From positions 4,588,001 through 4,652,000 of the forward strand of contig NZ_CP094264.1 in NCBI RefSeq assembly GCF_023614235.1: DNA of 64,000 nt, read 5' to 3'. Position 1 is the stretch's first letter, and each line of letters begins with the position of its first letter. This document shows positions 28,658 through 39,012 of the stretch, in pieces. Both the position numbers and the translations under genes were made by a program. Under the pieces are notes generated by a model. It worked only from the letters and a program-made list of their open reading frames with translations. It made no database searches and was not told the origin of the DNA. This DNA comes from Streptomyces sp. MRC013. Lineage in GTDB: Bacteria; Actinomycetota; Actinomycetes; Streptomycetales; Streptomycetaceae.

Positions 28658-28854
28658 AAGCGCCATGGCCTTTCGCTCAGTGTGCGCTCGGGGATTCGCA
28701 CGTCGGCGAAATCGACATCCCACCTATGGTTCCGTTGTAAACCCCTCTGCCCGCTTTGGGGCACATTGAGTACCTCCATCAGCAGCGAGTAACCGCCGGT
28801 TATGGGTCAATTCTGGTAATCCGCGTCTGTCGATAGTCGGGTAAGTTTGGCCCC

Positions 28855-29319
28855 ATGAACGCGGAGAGTGACGAGCGGGGCGGGGTCGCCGGGTCGGCGG
28901 CCGAGACACCCGCGGCGGGGGGCGTGACCCGGCGGACCGACGACGAGCGACCGCTCGGCTCAAGGGCCCCCGCCTTCGTGAAAGCCCGGCGCCCCCTGCA
29001 CCTGAGCTGGCAGGTCGGCGTCTTCCTCATCGGCCTCGCCGTCGTCGCCGTCGGCGTGGTCATGCTGCCGCTGCCCGGGCCCGGCTGGTTCGTGATCTTC
29101 GCCGGCATGGCCATCTGGGCGACCGAGTTCGTCTGGGCCCAGCTCGTCCTGCGTTGGACCAAGCGCAAGGTCACGGAGGCCGCCCAGCGCGCGCTGGACC
29201 CCCGCGTCCGGCGCCGCAACCTGGCTCTCACCGTCGCCGGCCTGGTCATCGCCGGCGTGCTGATCGGCGTGTACATATGGAAGTTCGGCCTGGTGGTGCC
29301 GTGGAAGGCCGACCAGTGA
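28855..29319 (+). CDS. PGPGW-motif transmembrane protein (TIGR02611-type)
   Basis: 154 residues with a hydrophilic N-terminus of about 45 residues, then two hydrophobic hairpins. The signature [22 protein letters not shown] lies near residues 66-87; a final helix is near 123-143. A TAAGTT hexamer lies about 8 bp before the ATG, so the mRNA may be leaderless. Function unknown. It is divergent from ssgB. Confidence 0.85.
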   Translation: MNAESDERGGVAGSAAETPAAGGVTRRTDDERPLGSRAPAFVKARRPLHLSWQVGVFLIGLAVVAVGVVMLPLPGPGWFVIFAGMAIWATEFVWAQLVLRWTKRKVTEAAQRALDPRVRRRNLALTVAGLVIAGVLIGVYIWKFGLVVPWKADQ

Positions 29320-29383
29320 CCCCGAAGACCCCTCACCCCGGTCAGGGCCCCCGCTGACATGCGGTAATGTTTGCGGTGCGCCC

Positions 29384-29458
29384 GGGCGATTAGCTCAGCG
29401 GGAGAGCGCTTCGTTCACACCGAAGAGGTCACTGGTTCGATCCCAGTATCGCCCACCA
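29384..29458 (+). tRNA. tRNA-Val (anticodon CAC), copy 1
   Basis: Acceptor GGGCGAT pairs with ATCGCCC; the anticodon stem CTTCG/CGAAG holds loop TTCACAC with CAC; the T loop is TTCGATC. Discriminator A at 29455 is followed by an encoded CCA. A large hairpin follows. Confidence 0.95.
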
Positions 29459-29463
29459 CCCTG

Positions 29464-29500
29464 GCCGAAGCCCCCGGAGACCCTCTCCGGGGGCTTCGGC
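29464..29500 (+). terminator. 17-bp hairpin terminator after first tRNA-Val(CAC)
   Basis: Perfect stem 29464-29480 with 29484-29500 and a 3-base loop, starting 6 bp after the CCA. Confidence 0.85.
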
Positions 29501-29938
29501 GTGCCGAACGCCGTACGCGGCGGACGTCTCCCGCGGACCGGAACCGCCGCGGCTTCCGCGGCCGCCGGCCCTGCCGCCCCTCCCGGCGCCGTCCTGCGGC
29601 GCTCCGGGAGCCGCCCTCGCCGGTGGGTCCCGGACCCGTGGCGCCCGCCTCGTCGAAGGCTCCGCCGCCCGCCTCCCCGCTGCGCACGGGCCCTCCGCGG
29701 CGCCCCGGCCGGACGGCGCCGCGACCCCGCCGCCGGCGTCCCGGAGGCCTCTCCCACCGGAGACCCGGGGGCCGGGACCGCCGGACCCGCGTCCCGGTCG
29801 GCACCCGCACCCCGTACGAGCAGGAGGCGCGCGCCCGCGGGTCGCGCCCGCGCCGCGCCGCCGGCCCCTTCTCCGCGCCGACCGCGCCCCGGTGGTGCGC
29901 ACCGGCCGCCGCGGCCCGACCGCCCGCCTGCGAGCCGT
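29501..29938. other. Region between the two tRNA-Val(CAC) genes, no gene seen
   Basis: About 440 bp of very G+C-rich sequence. All frames give Arg/Pro/Gly-rich low-complexity translations. I see no promoter, tRNA or protein signature. Confidence 0.6.
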
Positions 29939-29968
29939 TTGAACGGAGCCCGCCGGGACCTGTATGGT
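29939..29968 (+). promoter_or_regulatory. Promoter of second tRNA-Val(CAC)
   Basis: TTGAAC (29939-29944) and TATGGT (29963-29968) are 18 bp apart, 13 bp before the mature 5' end. Good principal-sigma match. Confidence 0.65.
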
Positions 29969-29981
29969 TCAGTGCGTTCCC

Positions 29982-30053
29982 GGGCGATTAGCTCAGCGGG
30001 AGAGCGCTTCGTTCACACCGAAGAGGTCACTGGTTCGATCCCAGTATCGCCCA
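29982..30053 (+). tRNA. tRNA-Val (anticodon CAC), copy 2
   Basis: Identical in its 72-nt body to the copy at 29384, but the CCA is not encoded here (CCG follows). Confidence 0.95.
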
Positions 30054-30055
30054 CC

Positions 30056-30089
30056 GCAAAGGCCGGTCCGTCAGCGGACCGGCCTTTGC
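30056..30089 (+). terminator. 15-bp hairpin terminator after second tRNA-Val(CAC)
   Basis: Perfect stem 30056-30070 with 30075-30089 and loop TCAG. Between it and thrS (30090-30382) no further gene is seen. Confidence 0.85.
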
Positions 30090-30382
30090 GCGTTCCCGGG
30101 TGCCGTCCCAGGCGGCCCCCGGCTGCTCCGGGTGCGGGGGCCAGGCCGGATCCCCCGCCCCGTCCGAGCCGTTCCGCGCGAACCACGCCCGGAGGCTCCG
30201 CGTCCGCGCCGCCCGCCCCGCGTGCGGTTCGACTGCCCACCCCTCCGGCAGCCGCGCCGCGAACCGCCTCCCCACCGCCCGCAATACGTTTCGCGAGGGG
30301 CCGCGGCCTCTCGGTACCATTCCGTACTACGCGATTGCGCGCCCCTCCCCGGGGCACCCACCCCTTCAGTCAGGAGAGACCG

Positions 30383-32359
30383 GTGTCAGACGTCCGTGTG
30401 ATCATCCAACGCGATTCCGAGCGGGAAGAGCGCGTGGTGACGACGGGCACTACGGCCGCCGACCTCTTCCCCGGGGAGCGCTCCGTCGTCGCGGCCCGCG
30501 TGGACGGCGAACTGAAGGACCTGGCGTACGAGTTGAAGGACGGCGAGACCGTCGAGGGCGTCGAGATCACCTCCCGGGACGGCCTCGACATCCTGCGCCA
30601 CTCCACCGCGCACGTCATGGCCCAGGCCGTCCAGGAGCTGTTCCCGGAGGCCAAGCTCGGCATCGGCCCGCCGGTCAGGGACGGCTTCTACTACGACTTC
30701 GACGTGGACAGGCCGTTCACGCCCGAGGATCTCAAGGCCATTGAGAAGAAGATGCAGGAGATCCAGAAGCGCGGCCAGCGCTTCGCCCGCCGCGTGGTCA
30801 CCGACGAGGCCGCCCGCGAGGAGCTCGCGGGCGAGCCGTACAAGCTGGAGCTGATCGGCCTCAAGGGCTCCGCCTCCAGCGAGGACGGCGCGGACGTCGA
30901 GGTGGGGGGCGCCGAGCTGACCATCTACGACAACCTCGACGCCAAGACCGGCGAGCTGTGCTGGAAGGACCTCTGCCGCGGCCCGCACCTGCCGTCGACC
31001 CGCGCCATCCCGGCCTTCAAACTGATGCGGAACGCGGCCGCCTACTGGCGCGGCAGCGAGAAGAACCCGATGCTCCAGCGGATCTACGGCACCGCGTGGC
31101 CGTCCAAGGAGGAGCTGAAGGCGCACCTGGACTTCCTCGCCGAGGCCGAGAAGCGCGACCACCGCAAGCTCGGCAGCGAACTGGACCTCTTCTCCGTCCC
31201 CGAGCAGATCGGGTCCGGCCTCGCGGTCTTCCACCCGCGCGGCGGCGTCATCCGCCGCGCCATGGAGGACTACTCGCGCCGCCGCCACGAGGAGGAGGGG
31301 TACGAGTTCGTCTACACGCCGCACGCGACCAAGGGCAAGCTCTTCGAGACCTCCGGGCACCTCGACTGGTACGCCGACGGCATGTACCCGCCCATGCAGC
31401 TCGACGAGGGCGTGGACTACTACCTCAAGCCCATGAACTGCCCGATGCACAACCTGATCTTCGACGCGCGCGGACGCTCGTACCGCGAACTGCCGCTGCG
31501 CCTGTTCGAGTTCGGGACGGTGTACCGGTACGAGAAGTCGGGCGTGGTGCACGGCCTGACCCGCGCCCGGGGCTTCACCCAGGACGACGCGCACATCTAC
31601 TGCACCAGGGAGCAGATGGCGGAGGAGCTCGACAAGACGCTCACCTTCGTCCTGAACCTGCTCCGCGACTACGGCCTGACCGACTTCTACCTGGAGCTGT
31701 CCACCAAGGACCCGGAGAAGTTCGTCGGTTCGGACGAGGTGTGGGAGGAGGCCACCGCGGTCCTGCAGCAGGTGGCCGAGAAGCAGGGCCTGCCGCTCAC
31801 CCCCGACCCGGGCGGCGCGGCCTTCTACGGACCGAAGATCTCCGTGCAGGCGCGGGACGCCATCGGCCGCACCTGGCAGATGTCGACCGTGCAGCTGGAC
31901 TTCAACCTGCCCGAGCGCTTCGACCTCGAGTACACCGCGGCCGACGGCACCAAGCAGCGCCCCGTCATGATCCACCGCGCGCTGTTCGGCTCCATCGAGC
32001 GGTTTTTCGCCGTGCTCCTGGAGCACTACGCGGGCGCCATGCCCCCGTGGCTCTCCCCGGTCCAGGCGGTCGGCATCCCGGTCGGCGACGCCCACGTCGA
32101 GTACCTCCAGGCCTTCGCCGCCGAGGCGAGGAGGAAGGGCCTGCGGGTCGAGGTGGACGCCTCCTCGGACCGCATGCAGAAGAAGATCCGCAACCACCAG
32201 AAGATGAAGGTCCCGTTCATGGTCATCGTCGGTGACGACGACATGAACGCGGGCACGGTCTCCTTCCGCCACCGCGACGGCTCGCAGGAGAACGGCGTCC
32301 CGCGTGACGAGGCGATCGCGAAGCTCGTCGACGTGGTGGAGCGCCGCGTACAGGTGTGA
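30383..32359 (+). CDS. thrS: Threonyl-tRNA synthetase
   Basis: 658 residues. An N-terminal TGS domain is followed by the editing/additional domain ([11 protein letters not shown] with its HxxxH), the class II core and an anticodon-binding domain at the C-terminus. Zinc ligands are in MNCPMH and in HRALFG. The GTG start at 30383 has AGGAGAGA 8 bp upstream and gives the normal N-terminus [11 protein letters not shown]. It begins a plus-strand run with the HIT gene, the same order as in mycobacteria. Confidence 0.96.
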   Translation: MSDVRVIIQRDSEREERVVTTGTTAADLFPGERSVVAARVDGELKDLAYELKDGETVEGVEITSRDGLDILRHSTAHVMAQAVQELFPEAKLGIGPPVRDGFYYDFDVDRPFTPEDLKAIEKKMQEIQKRGQRFARRVVTDEAAREELAGEPYKLELIGLKGSASSEDGADVEVGGAELTIYDNLDAKTGELCWKDLCRGPHLPSTRAIPAFKLMRNAAAYWRGSEKNPMLQRIYGTAWPSKEELKAHLDFLAEAEKRDHRKLGSELDLFSVPEQIGSGLAVFHPRGGVIRRAMEDYSRRRHEEEGYEFVYTPHATKGKLFETSGHLDWYADGMYPPMQLDEGVDYYLKPMNCPMHNLIFDARGRSYRELPLRLFEFGTVYRYEKSGVVHGLTRARGFTQDDAHIYCTREQMAEELDKTLTFVLNLLRDYGLTDFYLELSTKDPEKFVGSDEVWEEATAVLQQVAEKQGLPLTPDPGGAAFYGPKISVQARDAIGRTWQMSTVQLDFNLPERFDLEYTAADGTKQRPVMIHRALFGSIERFFAVLLEHYAGAMPPWLSPVQAVGIPVGDAHVEYLQAFAAEARRKGLRVEVDASSDRMQKKIRNHQKMKVPFMVIVGDDDMNAGTVSFRHRDGSQENGVPRDEAIAKLVDVVERRVQV

Positions 32360-32522
32360 CGCGCTCCCCGCGCGAGCGGGGACGGTTCCTTCACGCCGGT
32401 GACCGGACGCGCGAGGGCGTCGCGGTTCCCGCTCACGCGGGGCCGGCCGGGGGGCGGCGCCCGGGTTCCGGGTGCCGCCCCTCGGCGTATCCGCGACCGG
32501 GCTTGGCCATATGCTGAGGCGC

Positions 32523-33071
32523 ATGACGAATGAGCCGGAGCAGCAGATCGGAGTGGGGGCGCCGGACGCGTTCCAGCGTCTGTGGACACCCCACCGGATG
32601 GCGTACATCCAGGGGGAGAACAAGCCCACCGGCTCGGGGGCCGGGGACGGCTGCCCCTTCTGCTCGATCCCGGCGAAGTCCGACGAGGACGGGCTGGTCG
32701 TCGCGCGGGGCGAGAGCGTCTACGCGGTGCTCAACCTCTACCCGTACAACGGCGGCCACCTGATGGTCGTGCCGTTCCGGCACGTCGCCGACTACACCGA
32801 CCTCGACGAGGCGGAGACGGCCGAGCTGGCCGTGTTCACCAAGCGGGCGATGACCGCGCTGCGCACGGCCTCCGGGGCGCACGGGTTCAACATCGGCATG
32901 AACCAGGGCGCCGCCGCCGGCGCCGGGATCGCCGCCCACCTGCACCAGCACGTCGTGCCGAGGTGGGGCGGGGACACCAACTTCATGCCCGTGGTCGCGA
33001 ACACCAAGGTCCTGCCCCAACTGCTCGCCGACACCCGTCGCATGCTGGCCGACGCCTGGCCGGCCGCCTGA
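32523..33071 (+). CDS. HIT-family nucleotide phosphorylase/hydrolase
   Basis: 182 residues. The histidine triad is AHLHQHVV near residue 142, preceded by the Cys pair GCPFCSI near residue 44 that often binds zinc in this subgroup. By family it should act on an AppppA-type or adenosine nucleotide. The ATG at 32523 lies about 11 bp after CATATG, so it is possibly leaderless. It sits between thrS and the PIM operon as in mycobacteria. Confidence 0.9.
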   Translation: MTNEPEQQIGVGAPDAFQRLWTPHRMAYIQGENKPTGSGAGDGCPFCSIPAKSDEDGLVVARGESVYAVLNLYPYNGGHLMVVPFRHVADYTDLDEAETAELAVFTKRAMTALRTASGAHGFNIGMNQGAAAGAGIAAHLHQHVVPRWGGDTNFMPVVANTKVLPQLLADTRRMLADAWPAA

Positions 33072-33116
33072 ACGGGCCGGCCGGCCTCCCGGCCGACCGG
33101 CCCTCCGACCGGCCGG

Positions 33117-34739
33117 TCAGGCGTCGTACACGTCGGCCTTCTTCGGCGCCGGGTCGGCGGTGAAGTTGCTGCCGGCGATCGAGGTCGTGTCCACACCGTG
33201 GTCGTCGAGCATCTTGACGGTCGCGGCGTGCACGGCGCGCATCACGGGAGTGGACGCGCGGATGACGTCGTCGGCCATGAAGCGGTGCTTCCACGGCGCC
33301 TGGGCCCAGGCGTGGCGCAGGCCGAACGGCTCGGGCAGGACGAGCTTGCCGCCCAGGTAGTCGAGGACGGGGGGGAACCAGGTCAACGGCGCCCGGACGG
33401 CGAGGCGGACGACCTCGTTGGTCTCCACGAGGGGGAGCTTGATCTCGCGGGTCTCCCAGAACCGCACGGCCTTGGAGACCTCCTTGGTCTTCCCGGCCGG
33501 CTTGGTGGTGAAGAGCGAGTGGACCGGGCCGAGGGCGTGCCCGGAGACCTCGATGCGCAGGGTGTGCAGCAGGGCCGTGACGGTGACCAGCATGGTCAGC
33601 ACCAGCTGGCCGTCCCAGAGGACGAACTGCACCCCGAGGTAGTGGCGGTTGCCCTTGCCGAACTGGTTCTCGTTGCAGATGCGCTGGATCTCGTGCGGCT
33701 TCACCTGGTACTTGACGACGTTCTCGCCCTCGGGGCGGGCGACCTCCTTGGCGCCGTCGCCGACGGGGACCACGATCCAGTGGTTGACGGACGGGGAGGG
33801 GAAGCCGGTCTTCAGCGAGCCGCGCTCCAGGAGCTTCAGCTGGTCGTGGATGGAGCGCACGACGTCCCAGGTGCGGAAGGCGTGGATCTCCTTGCCGTCG
33901 CGGGGCTTGAGCTCCTCGGCGAGGTGCCAGCCGCCCCACCGGGCGCCCATGCCCAGTATCCCGCGCGGGCCGGCGTAGAAGACCACGTTGGAGCGCTGCT
34001 CGGCGGTGAGCTTCTCGAGGGACTGGCGGAGTTCCTCCGCGGCGGTCTCGCCGGGGCTCTGGGGTACGGCCTCGGGGATCTTGGCGGCGACGCCGCCTCC
34101 GCTGAGGAGGGCCTCCCAGCGCGCGCGGAGGTCCCTGGCGGTGGTCTCGCAGACGTGCTTGGCGAGGAACCAGCCGATGACCGGCGCGATGACCATGGCC
34201 CGCAGGTAGAGGTACAGGAGACCGTCGAACGGCAGCTTGACGAGGACGAGGGCGGCGAGGATGCCGAAGCCGGTGAGGAGCGCCGTGCCGGCGGCGCCGG
34301 CACGCTTGTTGGCGGCGCCGGCCAGGGTGCGGCGGAGCTGGAAGACGACCAGCCAGAGGAGCAGTCCGGGGAGGAACACGACGCCGCACAGGAGGGTGAT
34401 GAGGGTGAGGCGGAGGTCGCGCTCCTTGCGGATGCGGTTGGCGGAGAGGCAGTGCTCGACGACCGGCCGGGGCTCGGTGCCGAAGGACTGGATGACGGGT
34501 TTGCGGCCGCCGCCGAGCATGCGGACGACGACCGCGCGCGAGAAGGCCTCGCCGAGGTTGGGCTCGAAGAGGGAGAACTTCCCCTTCTTGACGGTGGATT
34601 CGTACCACTCGTTGTTGGCTTTGAGGATGTCCTCGACCGGGCTGTCGCGGTACGCGGCGGAAGCCAGGGCGTTCATGGCCGCCGTCTGCCCGGTCGAGCC
34701 CTGGAGCGGGACCTGTGCCCCGGGACCGAAACTGTCCAT
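33117..34739 (-). CDS. Large membrane-associated protein of unknown function
   Basis: 540 residues. A basic N-terminal soluble part of about 95 residues is followed by two or three closely spaced hydrophobic segments (near 105-130, 146-168 and 172-188), a long soluble domain, and one more hydrophobic stretch near residue 365-385. The remainder is mixed alpha/beta with no recognised motif. Start at 34739 (MDSFGPGAQVPLQG) is chosen because GGCGGAAG lies just upstream; starts at 34757 and 34838 are possible. It is in a minus-strand block with the EF-G-like gene, breaking an otherwise plus-strand cluster. Confidence 0.8.
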   Translation of the reverse strand: MDSFGPGAQVPLQGSTGQTAAMNALASAAYRDSPVEDILKANNEWYESTVKKGKFSLFEPNLGEAFSRAVVVRMLGGGRKPVIQSFGTEPRPVVEHCLSANRIRKERDLRLTLITLLCGVVFLPGLLLWLVVFQLRRTLAGAANKRAGAAGTALLTGFGILAALVLVKLPFDGLLYLYLRAMVIAPVIGWFLAKHVCETTARDLRARWEALLSGGGVAAKIPEAVPQSPGETAAEELRQSLEKLTAEQRSNVVFYAGPRGILGMGARWGGWHLAEELKPRDGKEIHAFRTWDVVRSIHDQLKLLERGSLKTGFPSPSVNHWIVVPVGDGAKEVARPEGENVVKYQVKPHEIQRICNENQFGKGNRHYLGVQFVLWDGQLVLTMLVTVTALLHTLRIEVSGHALGPVHSLFTTKPAGKTKEVSKAVRFWETREIKLPLVETNEVVRLAVRAPLTWFPPVLDYLGGKLVLPEPFGLRHAWAQAPWKHRFMADDVIRASTPVMRAVHAATVKMLDDHGVDTTSIAGSNFTADPAPKKADVYDA

Positions 34740-34935
34740 CGTGTCTTCCGCCCCCATCGACGCGTGAGCCGCAGTTCTTCCCGCACTGCGGCCCTTCCCA
34801 ACCCGGCCGCGATGCACACCTTCTGAGCTGGGCACCACAGCCTATCGGGGACCGGGGGCGCGCGTCAGGGCGACGGGCGGGCGCTGGGGGCCGCCCGCCG
34901 CGAGGGGGCGGCGGACGGGCCCGGGGCGGCCGGTG

Positions 34936-37148
34936 TCAGCGGGCGGGCCGGGTGCCGCGCTCCCGGCGGACCCTCTCCGCGAGATGCGGCGGCATGGGCT
35001 CGTGCCGTGCGCGGACGCGGCTGAAGCGGCCGGTGCCGTGGGTGAGGGAGCGGAGGTCGACGGCGTAGCGGTCGATCTCGATTTCGGGGACGTGGGCGCG
35101 GACGAGGGCCTGCCCGGAGCCGGCCTGCTCGGTGCCGACGACGTGGCCCCGGCGGCCGGAGAGGTCGCTCATGACGGGGCCGACGTACTCGTCGGGGACG
35201 AGGACCCGCACCTCGGCGACGGGCTCCAGCAGGTCGAGGGGGGCCTCGGCGGCGGCCTCGCGCAGCGCCAGGGCGCCGGCGGTCTGGAAGGCGGCGTCGG
35301 AGGAGTCCACGGAGTGGGCCTTGCCGTCGACGAGGGTGACGCGGACGTCGACGAGCGGGTACCCGGCGGTGACGCCGCGCGCGGCCTGGGCGCGGACGCC
35401 CTTCTCGACGGACGGGACGAACTGGCGGGGTACGGATCCGCCGACGACCTCGTCGGCGAACTCGACGCCGGAGCCGGGCGGCAGCGGCTCCACCCGGATG
35501 TCGCAGACGGCGAACTGGCCGTGGCCGCCGGACTGCTTGACGTGCCGGCCGCGGGCGGTGGCGGGGGCGGCGAAGGTCTCGCGCAGGGCGACCTCGTGGG
35601 GCACCACGTCGACCTGTACGCCGTACCGGGTGCGGAGGCGTTCGAGGGCGACGTCCCTGTGGGCCTCGCCGAGGCACCACAGGACGACCTGGCGAGTGTC
35701 CCGGTTCTGCTCCAGGCGCATGGTGGGGTCCTCGGCGGCGAGGCGGGCCAGCCCCTGGGAGAGCTTGTCCTCGTCGGCCTTGCTGCGGGCCCGGACGGCG
35801 AAGGGGAGCAGCGGGTCGGGCATGGCCCAGGGGGCCATCAGAAGGGGGTCGTCCCTGGCGGAGAGGGTGTCGCCGGTCTCGGCGCGGGAGAGCCTGGCGA
35901 CGCAGACGAGGTCGCCGGCGACGCAGTGGCCCGCCTGGCGCTGCTGCCTGCCGAAGGGAGTGAACAGGGCCCCGACGCGTTCGTCGACGTCGTGGTCCTC
36001 GTGGCCGCGGTCGGTGAGGCCGTGGCCGGAGACGTGGACGGTCTCGTCGGGGCGCAGGGTGCCCGAGAAGACGCGGACGAGGGAGACCCTGCCGAGGTAC
36101 GGGTCGGAGGCGGTCTTGACGACCTCGGCGGCGAGGGGGCCGTCGGGGTCGCAGGCCGGGGCGGGGCGGGGCTCCCCGCGCGGGGTGGTGACCTCGGGGA
36201 CGGGGCGTTCCAGGGGGGTGGGGAAGCCGCGGACGATCAGGTCGAGGAGCTCGACCGTGCCGAGGCCCTGCCGGGCCCCGAGCGGGGCGGGGGCCGCGGC
36301 GAGCACGGGGTGGAAGGTGCCGCGGGCGACGGCCTTCTCCAGGTCCTCGACGAGGGTCTTGACGTCGATGTCCTCACCGCCGAGGTAGCGGTCCATGAGG
36401 GTCTCGTCCTCGCTCTCCGCGATGACGCCCTCGATGAGGCGGTTGCGGGCGTCCTCGATCAGGCGGAGCCGGGCGTCGTCCGGGGGTTCTCCCTCCGCTC
36501 TCCGGAGGAGTAGTCGAAGACCTCGCGGGTGAGGAGGCCGACGAGGCCGGTGGCGGCGGCGTGGCCGTCGGGGGTTCCGGGGCCGAGCACGGGCAGGTGG
36601 AGGGGGAGGACCGCGTCGGGGTCGTCGTCGCCGAGGACTTCGCCGCAGACACGGGTGAGCCGGTCGAAGTCGGTGCGGGCGGTGTCCAGGTGGGTGACGA
36701 CGATGGCGCGGGGTATGCCGACGGCCGCGCACTCCTCCCAGAGCAGGCGGGTGGAGCCGGGGACGGCGTCGGCCTCCTGCGCGGCCGACACGACGAAGAG
36801 GGCGGCGTCGGCGGCGCGCAGGCCGGCGCGGAGTTCGCCCACGAAGTCGGCGTAGCCGGGGGTGTCCAGGAGGTTGATCTTGCAGCCGGCCCATTCGAGG
36901 GGGACGAGGGAGAGCTGCACGGACCGCTGCCGGCGGTGTTCGATCTCGTCGTGGTCGGAGAGGGTGGAGCCGTCCTCCACGCGCCCGGCCCGGTTGACGG
37001 CGCCCGCGGTGAGGGCGAGGGCCTCGACGAGGGTGGTCTTGCCGGACCCGCTGTGGCCGACCAGCACCACGTTCCTGACGGAGGAGGGCCGGTCGGCCGT
37101 CGCCGCCCTGCCGGCGGCCCCGGTGTGGGTGTTCGCCTTGTCGCCCAT
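34936..37148 (-). CDS. EF-G-like translational GTPase (EF-G2 type), apparent frameshift
   Basis: The GTPase domain is at the N-terminus: G1 GHSGSGKTTL, G3 DTPGYADF and G4 THLD in place of the NKMD of true EF-G. Domains II-V follow with the EF-G C-terminal fold. The start at 37148 has GGAGGAAG. The frame breaks at the G run 36482-36486 (CCCCC on the coding strand); adding one base joins both parts and gives 737 residues, the usual size. As read, the N-terminal part ends at 36459. Actinobacterial EF-G2 proteins are separate from the fusA product and their role is unclear. Confidence 0.88.
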
Positions 37149-37432
37149 GGTTCTTCCTCCCGATCGCCGGTGGACGGTGAGGTGGGGGTGGGGTGGGCGC
37201 GGGGAGCGGTGCGGGGGCCGGCTCCGGCCCCGGCGGGACGGCTCCGCCGGCGCCCGCGGTCGTTCTTCGAGCTTTCCACTCCGCCCGGGGCGCGTCCACA
37301 CGTCGGGCGTCCGCCGACGTCGGAGCGGTGACGGCGAGGATGCCCGGGGTGGGGAAGGGGCACCCGTGGCTACGATGGGCCAGCCGGTGGCCGAAGGGGC
37401 TGCCCGGGCACCACCGACCCCTCGGGAAGGCC

Positions 37433-38108
37433 ATGCTGAACAAGTACGCGCGTGCTTTCTTCACGCGTGTCCTCACACCGTTCGCCGCGTTTCTGCTCCG
37501 ACGCGGGGTGAGCCCCGACGCGGTGACGCTCGTCGGGACCGCGGGCGTCGTGGTGGGGGCGCTGGTCTTCTTCCCGCGCGGGGAGTTCTTCTGGGGCACG
37601 GTCGTGATCACGCTGTTCGTCTTCTCCGACCTCGTCGACGGCAACATGGCGCGCCAGGCGGGGGGTGTCCAGTCGCTGGGGCGCCTTCCTGGACTCGACG
37701 CTCGACCGGGTCGCGGACGGGGCGATCTTCGGAGGGTTCGCGCTGTGGTACGCGGGCGGCGGCGACGACGAGGTGCTGTGCGCGGTGTCGATCTTCTGCC
37801 TGGCGAGCGGCCAGGTCGTGTCGTACACCAAGGCGCGGGGCGAGTCCATCGGGCTGCCCGTCGCGGTGAACGGCCTGGTGGAGCGGGCCGAGCGGCTGGT
37901 CGTGTCGCTGGTCGCGGCGGGTCTGGCGGGGCTGGGCGCGTTCGGCGTGCCGGGCGTGCGGGTGCTGCTCCCGGTGGCGCTGTGGCTGGTGGCCGTGGGC
38001 AGCGCCGTCACCCTGGGACAGCGGGTGGTGACCGTGCGGCGCGAGGCGGCGGAGGCCGACGCGGAGGCGGGCGAGGGTCCGCGCACGAGGAGGGGGAGCA
38101 CGTCGTGA
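37433..38108 (+). CDS. pgsA: Phosphatidylinositol phosphate synthase, apparent frameshift
   Basis: A membrane CDP-alcohol phosphotransferase that joins CDP-diacylglycerol to inositol phosphate, the first step of PI and PIM lipids. The motif D-G-x2-A-R-x8-G-x3-D-x3-D is split: DGNMAR is in the first frame and SSRWGAFLDSTLD in the next. Removing one G from the run 37660-37665 restores exactly 8 spacer residues and gives 224 residues with about five helices. The start ATG is preceded by GGGAAGG. The stop overlaps the next GTG by 4 bp. The acyltransferase and pimA follow. Confidence 0.9.
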
Positions 38109-39012
38109 ACACGGCGGGGGAGCGTCTGGCGGACGCCCTGTACGGGTTGGGCTGGGCGACGGTGAAGGGGCTGCCGGAGCCGGTCGCGGCGGGACTCGGG
38201 CGGCGGATCGCGGACGCGGCGTGGAGGCGGCGCGGCCGGGGAGTGCTGCGGCTGGAGGCGAATCTGGCGCGGGTCGTGCCGGACGCCCCGCCCCAGCGGC
38301 TCGCCGAGCTGTCGCGGGCCGGGATGCGGTCGTACATGCGCTACTGGATGGAGTCCTTCCGGCTGCCCTCGTGGAGCGCGGACCGGGTGGCGCGGACCGT
38401 CGACATGAAGGACGCGCACCACCTCCTGGACGGCCTCGCCACCGGGAGGGGGTGGTGCTCGCCCTGCCGCACCTGGCCAACTGGGACCTGGCCGGGGCGT
38501 GGGCGACCCGGACGATGGGGCTGCCGTTCACGACGATCGCGGAGCGGTTGAGGCCGGAGTCGCTGTACGACCGGTTCGTGGCGTACCGGGAGTCCCTCGG
38601 CATGGAGGTGCTGCCCCACACGGGCGGGGCCGCCTTCGGGGCGCTGGCGCGGCGGCTGCGCGCGGGCGGGCTGGTGTGCCTGGTCGCCGACCGCGACCTG
38701 ACGGCCACCGGGGTGGAGGTGGACTTCTTCGGGGAGCGGGCGAGGATGCCCTCGGGGCCCGCGCTGCTCGCGCAGCGGACCGGGGCGGTGCTGCTGTCGG
38801 CGACGCTCTGGTACGACGGCCCGGTCATGCGCGGGCGGGTGCACCCGCCGGTCGACGTGCCGGAGCGGGGCGGGCGGGCAGAGAAGACGGCCTCGATGAC
38901 GCAGGCCCTGGCGGACGTCTTCGCCGCCGGGATCGCCGACCACCCGCAGGACTGGCACATGCTGCAGCGGCTCTGGCTCGCCGACCTGGAGCACGCGGAG
39001 GGACCGAGGTGA
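38105..39012 (+). CDS. Phosphatidylinositol mannoside acyltransferase, apparent frameshift
   Basis: A lysophospholipid-type (LpxL/HtrB family) acyltransferase that acylates the mannose of PIM on the inner membrane face. The catalytic H-x4-D is HLANWD. The frame breaks at the G run 38448-38452, just before VVLALPHLANWD; adding one G yields 302 residues, the normal length. The GTG overlaps the pgsA stop and the TGA overlaps the pimA GTG, so the three genes are translationally coupled. The N-terminal part as read would stop at 38551 and lack the catalytic site. Confidence 0.9.

Noticed and set aside
28660..28760. SigH-type promoter for ssgB
   Set aside because: GGTTT and GGGAT elements are present upstream on the minus strand, but their spacing does not fit the consensus well enough to call.
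29501..29938. Small gene or mobile element between the duplicated tRNA-Val(CAC) genes
   Set aside because: No integrase, no attachment-like repeats beyond the tRNAs themselves, and only low-complexity translations.
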